Positions 1 through 6,107 of a stretch of DNA of 10,077 nt are shown in pieces; position 1 is the first letter of the stretch; every line of letters begins with the position of its first letter. The translations under genes and the position numbers were made by a program. Under the pieces are notes generated by a model. It ran no database searches. It had not been told where the DNA came from and worked only from the letters and a program-made list of their open reading frames with translations. This DNA is from Christensenellaceae bacterium (GTDB taxonomy: Bacteria > Bacillota > Clostridia > Christensenellales > Aristaeellaceae): contig JADGQP010000069.1 in NCBI GenBank assembly GCA_017881705.1, positions 1-10,077 of the forward strand, in the 5' to 3' direction.

Positions 1-350
1 TCGTACGCTTCACCGGCCTGCGTTAGCGCCTGCCGAAGCAGTGTATCCAACGCGAGCAGATCGGGCGTATAGGTGACCGCAGCATAGACGATCGCATCGC
101 CACGGCGGCCGAAATACCCTGTTCCTGTGAGGGAAAGGCGAATCGGCGAGGTTCGTGCCGCGGTATAAGCGAGAATATCCGTCAAACCGGCAATCGATGC
201 CTCGCTTCGTTCCCCTAAAAACGCCAGCGTCAGGTGGTAAAGCTCCGGCGAAACGGTGCGCGCAGGATACTCGCCCGCAAGCCTTTGCGTATACCTCCAA
301 AGTTCTGCGCTCGCGGGAGAATCCGGCTTAAGCCCGATAAACAAACGCAT
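1..350 (-). CDS. thpR: RNA 2',3'-cyclic phosphodiesterase (ThpR/LigT family), partial
   Basis: This is the N-terminal 116 residues of a 2H-phosphoesterase; the rest lies beyond the left edge. The protein starts MRLFIGLKP, a usual opening for ThpR, and carries the first catalytic HxTx motif as HLTL at residues 39-42, within YHLTLAFLGE. The second HxTx motif should lie outside the window. Family members hydrolyse 2',3'-cyclic phosphate ends of RNA, and some join tRNA halves in vitro. The ATG at 348-350 is preceded by a GGGAG-type ribosome binding site about 11 bases upstream. The gene follows the PhzF-family gene by 77 bp on the same strand. That gap has no clear terminator, and only a weak TATATT-like -10, so read-through from upstream is possible. 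Family assignment rests on the start, the HxTx motif and the spacing. It is fairly secure although truncated. Confidence 0.85.
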   Translation of the reverse strand, partial: MRLFIGLKPDSPASAELWRYTQRLAGEYPARTVSPELYHLTLAFLGERSEASIAGLTDILAYTAARTSPIRLSLTGTGYFGRRGDAIVYAAVTYTPDLLALDTLLRQALTQAGEAY

Positions 351-427
351 CGGCTATCCATCTCCCTATGCAAATATAAACGGGAACTGAAGTTTTGAAA
401 CGGTTTTAAGAGCTGATTAATAATCTT

Positions 428-1339
428 TCACCGTTCGTCTAAAAGCAGCGTCGTTGCGAAGGCGACAGTTGCGCAGCCTACGATTTGCACAAGCGATGGT
501 TCTCCGTTTTGCAGCGTGATACGAACTTCCATACTGCCGGGGCGACCCATGGCCTCGCCTTGCATGGCGGTAAAGCGCAGCATATCCGCGCTTTGCGGTT
601 CCAGCAAACTGTAATGCGCTGCGTATGCGCCCAACGGCCCGTTGGCGTTGCCGGTAACCGGATCTTCCGGAATGCCGATGGCGGGCGCAAACATGCGGCC
701 GTGTACCCGAATGGCTTCATCAGGGTGAAGCGTGAACGTATAATAGCCGTTGCAGCCGATTTCTGCGCTTAACGCGATCAACCGCCCCATATCCGGCTGT
801 AGCCGGTGAAGCAGCTGCAAATCCCGCAAACCCGCCATTACCTTGCCGTGGCCTGCGGAAACAATCTGAACCGGGCAATCCGGCCGAAAATCCGAGATCG
901 TTACCCCCAGCGCTTCGGCGAGCGCCGCAACCTTTGGAGCGTCCAGAACCTTTCCGAAAGCTGCCTGCCCCTGCGTCATAATGATTTGAAGGTCATCCCC
1001 GTCGGGAACAATGTCCACAGGCAGTATACCGACGCCGGTTTTTTGGAGCACACGTGCGTTGCTCAGGTGTTTTTCCAACGCACGGATGTAATGCGCGGCA
1101 ATTGTGGCATGGCCGCAAAGGGGCACCTCTGTTTTTGGCGTGAAAAAACGCACCCAAACATCATGCGAGGCATCCGTAGGTGAAAGGATAAACGCGGTTT
1201 CGGAGTTGTTAAGCTCCCGTGCGATTCCCTGCATTTCCGTGACCGTAAGCCCATCCGCGTTGGCAATCACGCCGGCAGGGTTACCCTCCAGCTTTGTTTT
1301 CGTAAAACTGTCCACCTGATAAAGGCGATATGCTCTCAT
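428..1339 (-). CDS. PhzF family isomerase/epimerase-like protein
   Basis: This is a 303-residue protein of the PhzF/YddE family, which has a two-lobed diaminopimelate-epimerase-like fold. The sequence shows YQVDSFT at 7-13 and GNPAGV at 19-24. The catalytic glutamate of the family is E47 in NNSETAF, CGHAT is at 75-79, and the second-lobe signature EDPVTGNANGPLGAY is at 225-239. Length matches the family (about 280-300). Members include PhzF of phenazine synthesis, but most are of unknown substrate. No phenazine genes are nearby, so a phenazine role is unlikely. A longer in-frame start exists 90 bp upstream. The ATG at 1337-1339 is preferred because GGGAGG sits just before it and homologues begin there. 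The gene has its own promoter upstream, separated from the ABC operon by a terminator. Confidence 0.9.
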   Translation of the reverse strand: MRAYRLYQVDSFTKTKLEGNPAGVIANADGLTVTEMQGIARELNNSETAFILSPTDASHDVWVRFFTPKTEVPLCGHATIAAHYIRALEKHLSNARVLQKTGVGILPVDIVPDGDDLQIIMTQGQAAFGKVLDAPKVAALAEALGVTISDFRPDCPVQIVSAGHGKVMAGLRDLQLLHRLQPDMGRLIALSAEIGCNGYYTFTLHPDEAIRVHGRMFAPAIGIPEDPVTGNANGPLGAYAAHYSLLEPQSADMLRFTAMQGEAMGRPGSMEVRITLQNGEPSLVQIVGCATVAFATTLLLDER

Positions 1340-1381
1340 CGGTTTACCTCCCGTTGAGTCGTATGGATTAACTACCTGTTT

Positions 1382-1411
1382 ATTGTAACAAAAAACGCGC
1401 GGTATTCGCAA
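1382..1411 (-). promoter_or_regulatory. Sigma-70-type promoter for the PhzF-family gene
   Basis: On the minus strand, TTGCGA (1406-1411) and TACAAT (1382-1387) are separated by 18 bases. They match TTGACA and TATAAT at 4/6 and 5/6 positions. The start codon lies about 43 bases further on. The site falls just after the terminator of the transporter operon, which fits a separate transcription unit. Confidence 0.6.
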
Positions 1412-1420
1412 CTGCCGCCA

Positions 1421-1454
1421 TAAAAACAAAACGTCCCCGAGAGATGGGACGTTT
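1421..1454 (-). terminator. Intrinsic terminator of the amino-acid ABC operon
   Basis: A perfect 9-bp stem (AAACGTCCC at 1429-1437 with GGGACGTTT at 1446-1454) closes an 8-base loop. Read on the minus strand it is followed by a T-rich run (TGTTTTTA). There is no comparable T-run on the plus side. It lies about 30 bp after the stop codon of the last permease gene. Confidence 0.85.
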
Positions 1455-1485
1455 CCAAAAAGGCAATTCCGTGCCTAAAGCACGG

Positions 1486-2166
1486 TCAGCGCACCACGCC
1501 TTTCATGGCGTTGCCACGTTCCCGGCGGGCGATACCGGAAAACACCCGGTTGATCACGTAATAAATCAGCGCGACCAGCAGATACAACAGCACAATATCT
1601 TCCGCAGTCACAATCGTGCGGTGTGCGGCTACGATTTTACTGGTGAAGGAAAGCTCATACGTGCCAACGACCGCGCAAAAGGAAGTATCTTTGATCGTGG
1701 TGACAAATTGGGAGATCAGGGGCGAGCGAATACTGCGCAGAGCCTGGGGAATGATGATGTACCACATGGTTTGTACACGGTTAAAACCCTGTGAGGTTGC
1801 TGCTTCCCATTGGCCTTTTGCGACGGAGTTGAGGCCGCCGCGGACGATTTCCGCCACGATAGCCGAGGTGAACACCGTAAGCGCCGCGATGCCACTTTCC
1901 AGCGGGGGCAGCCTGGTCATAAACCGCATGGCAATGATGAATAGAAGCAGCGGAATGTTGCGGACGACCTCGATATAGACGGCGGCAATGGTTTGGAGCA
2001 GTTTTTCTTTCGTGTTGCGCATCAGCCCGAGGATGGTGCCGAACACGAGGCTCAGCGTAATGGATACCGCCGCGATGTACAGGGTGTTCAGCAGCCCCTG
2101 CCCCAGATAAAGCAGGATTTTCGGCGTAAACACCACAGAAAAGGCATGCGCCCAGTTGCTAAACAT
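1486..2166 (-). CDS. Amino-acid ABC transporter permease (HisM/GlnP type), second subunit
   Basis: This is a 226-residue integral membrane subunit of a polar amino-acid uptake ABC transporter. The family motif EVVRNIPLLL is at 66-75. The EAA loop that contacts the ATPase begins EAATSQG at 121-127 and runs on through IIPQALR. The downstream segment FVTTIKDTSF is typical of HisM/GlnP permeases. Hydrophobic segments near residues 17-48, 71-105 and 190-212 fit about five membrane helices. The start is placed at ATG 2164-2166, eight bases after a GGAG. A GTG nine bases upstream (2175) is a possible alternative. The gene overlaps the end of the preceding permease by 8 bp (ATGTTTAG), so the two are likely translationally coupled and form a heterodimeric channel. 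It is the last gene of the operon. Confidence 0.92.
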   Translation of the reverse strand: MFSNWAHAFSVVFTPKILLYLGQGLLNTLYIAAVSITLSLVFGTILGLMRNTKEKLLQTIAAVYIEVVRNIPLLLFIIAMRFMTRLPPLESGIAALTVFTSAIVAEIVRGGLNSVAKGQWEAATSQGFNRVQTMWYIIIPQALRSIRSPLISQFVTTIKDTSFCAVVGTYELSFTSKIVAAHRTIVTAEDIVLLYLLVALIYYVINRVFSGIARRERGNAMKGVVR

Positions 2167-2830
2167 TGCGCACACTCCGTTTCTCCATCCGGCGCGCGAA
2201 AAGTGAAATGGGCAGGCAGATGCACAGGTACAATACGCCGGTCATGACGAAGGTAGGGCCGTAAATCAGGTTGTCGCCGCTCCAGCTGTCTGCGCAATAC
2301 ATCAACTCGCCGCCCGCGATCACCGCGAGCACCGAGGAGTTTTTAATGAGGTTGACCGCCTGGTTGGTCATCGGCGGCAGGCCGATCTTGATCGCCTGAG
2401 GCAAAATAATGTGGATCATGGACTGAAGATAGCTGAAACCCTGGCTGTGAGCCGCCTCCAGCTGGCCGGTTGGTACCGCCTTGATGGCGCTGTGTACGAT
2501 ATCCGCCGCGTATGCGCCGGTATACAGTGCCAGACCTAAAACGCCAATGGCAATCACACCCAAGCGAATGCCCAGTTTTGGCAGTACGTTATAATAGATG
2601 AATACCTGAATCACCAGCGGAGTGTTTTGAAAAAACGACATATAACCGCGACAGAGTGCCAGCACCCCGCGGTTTTTGCCGCAAAGCAAAATACCGACCA
2701 CCAGGCCGATCACCAAAGTGAAAACGAGCCCCAGCAGCGAGATATAAAGGGTACGCAGAAACCCGCCTGCAAAATAAGACCAATCACTGAACCAGGCTTG
2801 CCAGTTATGAAGCGAAAACGGACCCGACAC
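2159..2830 (-). CDS. Amino-acid ABC transporter permease (HisM/GlnP type), first subunit
   Basis: This 223-residue permease pairs with the downstream one. It has an N-terminal stretch facing the first helix (FLRTLYISLLGLVFTLVIG), then the family motif SFFQNTPLVIQVF around 65-77. The EAA loop starts EAAHSQG at 125-131 and continues into ILPQAIKIGLPPM. NLIKNSSVLAVI is the equivalent of the KDTS segment of the partner. It uses a GTG start (2828-2830), chosen because AGGAG lies nine bases before it and no in-frame alternative gives a full first helix. The preceding binding-protein gene ends 78 bp upstream, and that gap contains a strong hairpin. Two different permeases with one ATPase and one binding protein is the usual arrangement for this class of importer. 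Confidence 0.92.
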   Translation of the reverse strand: MSGPFSLHNWQAWFSDWSYFAGGFLRTLYISLLGLVFTLVIGLVVGILLCGKNRGVLALCRGYMSFFQNTPLVIQVFIYYNVLPKLGIRLGVIAIGVLGLALYTGAYAADIVHSAIKAVPTGQLEAAHSQGFSYLQSMIHIILPQAIKIGLPPMTNQAVNLIKNSSVLAVIAGGELMYCADSWSGDNLIYGPTFVMTGVLYLCICLPISLFARRMEKRSVRNV

Positions 2831-2855
2831 TTTTACACGCTCCTAAGCAAGAATG

Positions 2856-2886
2856 GGAGCGGAGGCTGTTTGAAAGCCTCCGCTCC
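2856..2886 (-). promoter_or_regulatory. Strong intercistronic hairpin between binding-protein and permease genes
   Basis: A perfect 12-bp, GC-rich inverted repeat (GGAGCGGAGGCT at 2856-2867 with AGCCTCCGCTCC at 2875-2886) encloses a 7-base loop. On the minus-strand transcript it is followed by CATTCTTGCT, which is only weakly T-rich, so it is at best a leaky terminator. It sits after the binding-protein stop codon and ends about 15 bases before the AGGAG of the first permease. Such hairpins commonly protect the upstream message or cause partial termination, giving more binding protein than permease. Confidence 0.7.
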
Positions 2887-2908
2887 GCATTGTGAGTTGG
2901 TTGTACGG

Positions 2909-3796
2909 TTACGGCGCGACGGTAGCGGTGGCTTCCGGCGTGGCGGTTGCATTGGCCAGATCCGCAGCCTGCTGCCATAACGAAACGCCAAACTCGTCTA
3001 CCTTGGTCCAGTCTACGGCGGGCAGCGTCCACTTGGATACCAGAGCGTCCAGCGAGCCGTCGGCGCGCATGGCGGCGATGGTGTTATCCACGATGGTCAG
3101 CAGGCCGGTGTTGCCCTTCTTCACGGCGATACCGTAGGGCTGCGCGGCGAAGGTATCCGGCAGCATCAGGGTTGTGTCGTCCATATAGCCGTTGAGGATG
3201 GACTTATCCACGGAGAAGCAATCGATACGGCCGCTGCTCAGTGCTGCTTTGATGTCGGGATAGGTGGGGAATTCGGAGAAGGTGAGGGTGATGCCCGCGG
3301 TGTCGGCAGCCTTCTGTAGAGCGTCCTTGGTAGTAGCGGACTGGGCTACGCCCACGGTTTTGCCGTTGAGATCCGCAAAGGAAGCGATGCCACTGTCCTT
3401 GAGAACCAGAAGGCCGATGGAATCAATAAAGTACGGCTTGGAGAAATCATACTGCAAAATACGGTCGGGTTTGATGGTGAAGGTGGCGATAACCATGTCC
3501 AGTTCGCCGGTGTCCAGCAGCGGGCCGCGGGTTTTAGCGGTCACAGCGGTGAACTCTACAGCGCTTGCGTCGCCAAGAATCGCTTGAGCCATCTGGTGCG
3601 CCAGATCGATCTCCAGGCCCTCGTAATCTCCGCCAAGGTCCTGATAGCCGAAGTTGGGCACGTCGGCTTTTACGCCCACCAACAGCTTGCCGCGCGCTTT
3701 AATTGCGGCGACGTCGGCCGAATCTTCCGCCAGGGCGGGCGCGAAGGCTACCAGCGCCATCGCAAGAACCAGTGCGAAACTAATCAGTTTCTTCAT
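2909..3796 (-). CDS. PEB1-like aspartate/glutamate-type ABC substrate-binding protein
   Basis: This is a 295-residue exported binding protein. Residues 1-23 form a signal peptide ending in PALA, a signal peptidase I site; there is no lipobox cysteine. The mature domain opens LLVGVKADVPNFGY (38-51), then GLEIDLA, TAKTRGP (86-92), LDMVIATFTIKPDR (99-112), GVAQSATTKDA, SEFPTYPDIKAAL and SVDKS (195-199). These match, from memory, the acidic amino-acid binder PEB1a of Campylobacter closely, including the arginines (here R90 and R112) and aspartate (D197) placed to hold the ligand. Aspartate or glutamate is therefore the likely substrate. After the usual end of the domain there are about 37 extra residues, finishing in an Ala/Thr/Pro-rich tail (281-295). 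GGGAGG lies ten bases before the ATG. It is encoded 18 bp after the ATPase gene. Confidence 0.92.
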   Translation of the reverse strand: MKKLISFALVLAMALVAFAPALAEDSADVAAIKARGKLLVGVKADVPNFGYQDLGGDYEGLEIDLAHQMAQAILGDASAVEFTAVTAKTRGPLLDTGELDMVIATFTIKPDRILQYDFSKPYFIDSIGLLVLKDSGIASFADLNGKTVGVAQSATTKDALQKAADTAGITLTFSEFPTYPDIKAALSSGRIDCFSVDKSILNGYMDDTTLMLPDTFAAQPYGIAVKKGNTGLLTIVDNTIAAMRADGSLDALVSKWTLPAVDWTKVDEFGVSLWQQAADLANATATPEATATVAP

Positions 3797-3814
3797 TTGT
3801 CTCCATCCTCCCGT

Positions 3815-4546
3815 TTAGTGTAATATTTTCCCAAGGAACGACGTTGTGCGCTCGTTTCTGGGATGATGAAACACCTGCTCAGGTGCGCCATCTTCAAGGA
3901 TGATGCCGCCGTCCAAAAATAAAACGCGGTCGGCGATATGCTCGGCGAACTTCATTTCGTGGGTTACAAACAGCATGGTAATCTCTGTTTCGACAGCCAC
4001 GCGTTCCATAATGTCCAGCACCTCCTGGATCATCTCGGGGTCCAGTGCGGAGGTGGGTTCGTCAAACAGCATAATCTTCGGGCGCATGGTGAGTGCTCGA
4101 GCAATGGCTACGCGCTGCTGCTGACCGCCGGAGAGTTGGCTGGGGTACGCGTCGGCTTTATCGGCGATGTTCACCTCGCGCAAGTTGGCCAGCGCGCGTT
4201 CCCGAACCGAGGCTTTGCTTTCATGCTTGAGCACGGAAGGGGCAAGCGTAAGATTCTCCAGCACCGTCTTGTGGGGGTAAAGGTTGAAGTTCTGGAACAC
4301 CATGCCGATATCCTGACGGGCCTGGCACAGAACCCGCTTGTTCATGCCGGAGATGGATACGCCGTCTATGAAAACATCGCCCCGTTTAGGCCGTTCAAAC
4401 ATATTGATGGTGCGAAGCAGCGTGCTTTTTCCGCTCCCGCTGGGGCCGATAATGACGGTTTTGGAGCCGGAGGCGATTTCAAGGTTAATGCCCTTGAGCA
4501 CGTCCAGCGAACCGAAACTCACGTGAACATTGTCGAAAACGATCAA
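3815..4546 (-). CDS. Amino-acid ABC transporter ATP-binding protein (GlnQ type)
   Basis: This is the energy-coupling subunit of the amino-acid importer. With the proposed TTG start at 4544-4546 it has 243 residues, the usual GlnQ length. Motifs, counted from that start: Walker A GPSGSGKST at 34-42, Q-loop glutamine at 85 (VFQNFNLYPH), ABC signature LSGGQQQR at 138-145, Walker B IMLFDEP at 158-164 with catalytic Glu163, D-loop SALDP, and switch histidine at 196 (VTHEM). A TTG five codons upstream (4561) is also in frame. It is rejected because GGGGGAG sits six bases before the 4546 TTG and the protein then begins LIVFDNVHVSFG as in homologues. It is the first gene of the operon, with a promoter 89 bases upstream, and it is complete. 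Confidence 0.93.
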   Translation of the reverse strand: MIVFDNVHVSFGSLDVLKGINLEIASGSKTVIIGPSGSGKSTLLRTINMFERPKRGDVFIDGVSISGMNKRVLCQARQDIGMVFQNFNLYPHKTVLENLTLAPSVLKHESKASVRERALANLREVNIADKADAYPSQLSGGQQQRVAIARALTMRPKIMLFDEPTSALDPEMIQEVLDIMERVAVETEITMLFVTHEMKFAEHIADRVLFLDGGIILEDGAPEQVFHHPRNERTTSFLGKILH

Positions 4547-4576
4547 TGAACGCTCCCCCAATCAATGATTAGAAAA

Positions 4577-4617
4577 GCACGACGTATGTGAGAGCATCGT
4601 CGCACCGCACTACGTAT
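4577..4617. repeat. Paired direct repeat in the ABC-operon leader, possible operator
   Basis: GCACGACGTAT (4577-4587) and GCACTACGTAT (4607-4617) match at 10 of 11 bases and start exactly 30 bases apart, close to three helical turns. They lie just downstream of the expected transcription start of the transporter operon. In that position a bound repressor could block elongation or initiation. CGACG/CGTCG at 4580-4584 and 4598-4602 could also pair in the RNA. The role is inferred. Confidence 0.45.
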
Positions 4618-4634
4618 CGCGCTAAACTATAATT

Positions 4635-4663
4635 ATTGTATGTCAGCGCCTGCATAAAGTCAA
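4635..4663 (-). promoter_or_regulatory. Sigma-70-type promoter of the amino-acid ABC operon
   Basis: On the minus strand TTGACT (4658-4663) and TACAAT (4635-4640) are separated by the ideal 17 bases, each matching consensus at 5 of 6 positions. Transcription should begin near 4628, leaving an 80-base leader before the TTG start of the ATPase gene. That leader is too short for a T-box and no known riboswitch was recognised in it. Confidence 0.8.
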
Positions 4664-4697
4664 CAAACGGCCTTCAAAATACAGGACAAATACATTC

Positions 4698-4736
4698 CTG
4701 CGAAGTATGAAATGAATAGTTCGCAGATATGAAATG
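4698..4736. repeat. Composite inverted and direct repeats upstream of the ABC promoter
   Basis: A perfect 7-bp inverted repeat, CTGCGAA (4698-4704) and TTCGCAG (4720-4726), is spaced by 15 bases. Interleaved with it is a 9-bp direct repeat, TATGAAATG, at 4706-4714 and 4728-4736, 22 bases apart (two helical turns). It lies 35-75 bases upstream of the ABC-operon -35 box and about 50-90 bases upstream of the WYL-gene -35 region. This fits an activator or shared regulator site, possibly for the divergent WYL protein. Binding is not shown by sequence alone. Confidence 0.5.
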
Positions 4737-4753
4737 CAAAACGATGAATTATT

Positions 4754-4764
4754 GTTATGATAAC
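4754..4764. promoter_or_regulatory. 11-bp perfect palindrome in the divergent intergenic region
   Basis: GTTATGATAAC is a perfect dyad of two 5-bp arms about one central base. It stands about 44 bases before the -10 box of the WYL regulator gene. It is short enough to arise by chance in this AT-rich stretch, so an operator role is only possible. Confidence 0.3.
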
Positions 4765-4778
4765 TTTACAGATTTAAA

Positions 4779-4813
4779 ACTGGACATTCAGTGGCAGGTT
4801 ATTGTAGTATAAT
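4779..4813 (+). promoter_or_regulatory. Promoter of the WYL regulator gene with overlapping dyad
   Basis: A perfect TATAAT (4808-4813) lies 23 bases before the GTG start. No good -35 sits at 17 bases; TTCAGT (4787-4792) is at 15 and TGGACA (4781-4786) at 21, so the promoter may be weak or activator-dependent. A dyad ACTG-N6-CAGT (4779-4792) covers the -35 region, where an autoregulatory protein could bind. Confidence 0.5.
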
Positions 4814-4836
4814 CTGGGTAGAAACGGGGTGAAACT

Positions 4837-5742
4837 GTGAGGAATGAGAGGCTGTTCCAACTGCTCTATCTGCTGCTGCAAAAGGGGAGGCTCGACGCGC
4901 CATTTTTAGCGCGGGAGCTTGGCGTGTCCGTACGTACCGTTTACCGCGACGTGGACGCGCTGTCGGCCTCCGGCGTGCCAGTGTATGCAACGCAGGGGAA
5001 AGGCGGCGGAATCTCGCTGCTGCCAGGATATACGTTTGATCGGGGGCTTCTTTCCGAGGGGGAACAAAACCAGATTCTGTTTGCACTGCAAAGCCTGAGG
5101 CTGACAGATGTGCAATCGGATGCGTTGGTGAACAAACTGGGCGCGATGTTTCATAAACCCGACGCGAACTGGATTGAGGTAGACTTTTCCCGCTGGGGGC
5201 ACAGCCGTGTGGATCACCGACGGTTTGACGAGCTGAAAAACGCGATCGTGGGAAAAAGAGTGCTGAACATCCGTTATTGCGGCGCATCCGGAGCGGCTTC
5301 CTGGCGGCGCGTGAAACCCTTTAAGCTGGTTTTTAAAGATCGGTACTGGTACCTGCAGGCCTGGTGCCTGAAAGCCGATGATTATCGGCTGTTTAAGGTA
5401 AGCCGCATTACGGAAAGCAAAGCGGAAGAAGAAACCTTTGCGGATGCCTTTGAAGACGCCCCGCCCCTGGAATTCGGCATGCCCGGCGAAACGAAGCTGC
5501 ATAAGGCGCAGCTGCTCTTTTCACCGGAAGCCGCTTATCGCGTGTATGATGAATTTGACGGGGAAATGATCCAAAAACAAGCGGACGGTTCCCTGCTTGT
5601 GGAAACGGAAATGCCGGAAGAAGGCTGGTTTATCGATTACCTGCTTTCCTTCGGCGAGTTCTTAACCGTTTTGGAACCGCGGGAGTGGAAAACGCATTTA
5701 GCGGAAAATGCGCAAAAAATCGCGGATCATTTTAAAACATGA
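4837..5742 (+). CDS. YafY-like HTH and WYL-domain transcriptional regulator
   Basis: This 301-residue regulator of the DeoR-like HTH/WYL class has the usual length. The N-terminal winged helix-turn-helix covers about residues 4-60, with LARELGVSVRTVYRDVDAL (24-42) and the GKGGGISLLPGY wing. The WYL domain, a ligand- or nucleic-acid-sensing SH3-like fold, holds the name-giving residues W171-Y172-L173 and the following YRLFKVSRI. The C-terminal WCX region (about 215-300) includes HKAQLLFSPEAAYRVYDEF. The GTG start (4837-4839) follows GGGGTG by five bases. It is divergent from the amino-acid transporter operon and shares a repeat-rich intergenic region with it. Three small genes follow on the same strand. 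Local regulation of either side, or of itself, is likely but inferred. Confidence 0.92.
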   Translation: MRNERLFQLLYLLLQKGRLDAPFLARELGVSVRTVYRDVDALSASGVPVYATQGKGGGISLLPGYTFDRGLLSEGEQNQILFALQSLRLTDVQSDALVNKLGAMFHKPDANWIEVDFSRWGHSRVDHRRFDELKNAIVGKRVLNIRYCGASGAASWRRVKPFKLVFKDRYWYLQAWCLKADDYRLFKVSRITESKAEEETFADAFEDAPPLEFGMPGETKLHKAQLLFSPEAAYRVYDEFDGEMIQKQADGSLLVETEMPEEGWFIDYLLSFGEFLTVLEPREWKTHLAENAQKIADHFKT

Positions 5743-5806
5743 CACACAAATGCCAAGTTTAATGTTCTATACTCAATCTGTACAAATCAAAAGGAGGTTG
5801 GGAATT

Positions 5807-6073
5807 ATGGAAATGAAGGTTTGCCAAAGCTGTGGTATGCCCATGGGGAATACGGACGAGTTGTACGGAACCAATAAGGATGGAAGCAAGAGCGCCGATT
5901 ACTGCAAATACTGCTATCAGGACGGTGCTTTCACCTTCCAGGGCACAATGCAGGAAATGATGGACTTCTGCGTGAAACCGATGCTTGAAAGTGACCCGAA
6001 CATGACGGAATCGCAAGCGCGGGGGATTATGGCCTCTTACTTTCCGATGCTGAAACGCTGGAGAAAAGCCTGA
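5807..6073 (+). CDS. Small putative zinc-ribbon protein
   Basis: This 88-residue cytosolic protein has two Cys-x2-Cys knuckles, C6-C9 (VCQSCGMPM) and C33-C36 (YCKYCYQDG), separated by 23 residues. That is the pattern of the 'putative zinc ribbon' family (Pfam PF12674, named from memory). The GMPM and YGTNKDGS segments between the knuckles are typical. The C-terminal half is helical, with MQEMMDFCVKPMLES. Metal binding is inferred from the cysteines, and the family's function is unknown. The ATG is chosen over an in-frame upstream start because AAGGAGG (5791-5797) lies nine bases before it; the extended version would overlap the WYL gene. It starts 64 bp after the WYL gene, and its stop codon is part of a hairpin leading to the next gene. 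Confidence 0.85.
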   Translation: MEMKVCQSCGMPMGNTDELYGTNKDGSKSADYCKYCYQDGAFTFQGTMQEMMDFCVKPMLESDPNMTESQARGIMASYFPMLKRWRKA

Positions 6074-6091
6074 CACGCCAACGGCGTGTCA
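6071..6091 (+). promoter_or_regulatory. Hairpin overlapping the zinc-ribbon stop codon
   Basis: TGACACGCC (6071-6079) and GGCGTGTCA (6083-6091) form a perfect 9-bp stem with a 3-base loop. The TGA stop codon of the zinc-ribbon gene is the first part of the left arm, and the GGGGGAG of the next gene begins three bases after the right arm. There is no T-run, so it is not an intrinsic terminator. Translation reaching the stop codon would melt it, so it could couple or tune translation of the next gene or protect the message. Confidence 0.6.
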
Positions 6092-6107
6092 AAGGGGGAG
6101 AAACGCC

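Noticed and set aside
428..1339. Phenazine biosynthesis role for the PhzF-like gene
   Set aside because: No other phenazine genes are present and the PhzF family is broad; only family membership is supported.
3938..4549. 203-codon open frame on the plus strand across the ABC ATPase gene
   Set aside because: It is antisense to a gene with all ABC ATPase motifs; its product has no recognisable domain and no ribosome binding site.
4562..4634. T-box or amino-acid riboswitch in the transporter leader
   Set aside because: The leader is only about 80 bases, with no T-box sequence and no terminator/antiterminator pair.
4906..5502. 198-codon minus-strand frame opposite the WYL gene
   Set aside because: The WYL gene on the plus strand has clear HTH and WYL motifs; the antisense product has no family features.
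5739..5806. Separate promoter for the zinc-ribbon gene (TATACT at 5768-5773)
   Set aside because: No acceptable -35 at 16-18 bases; a single -10-like hexamer in AT-rich DNA is not enough.
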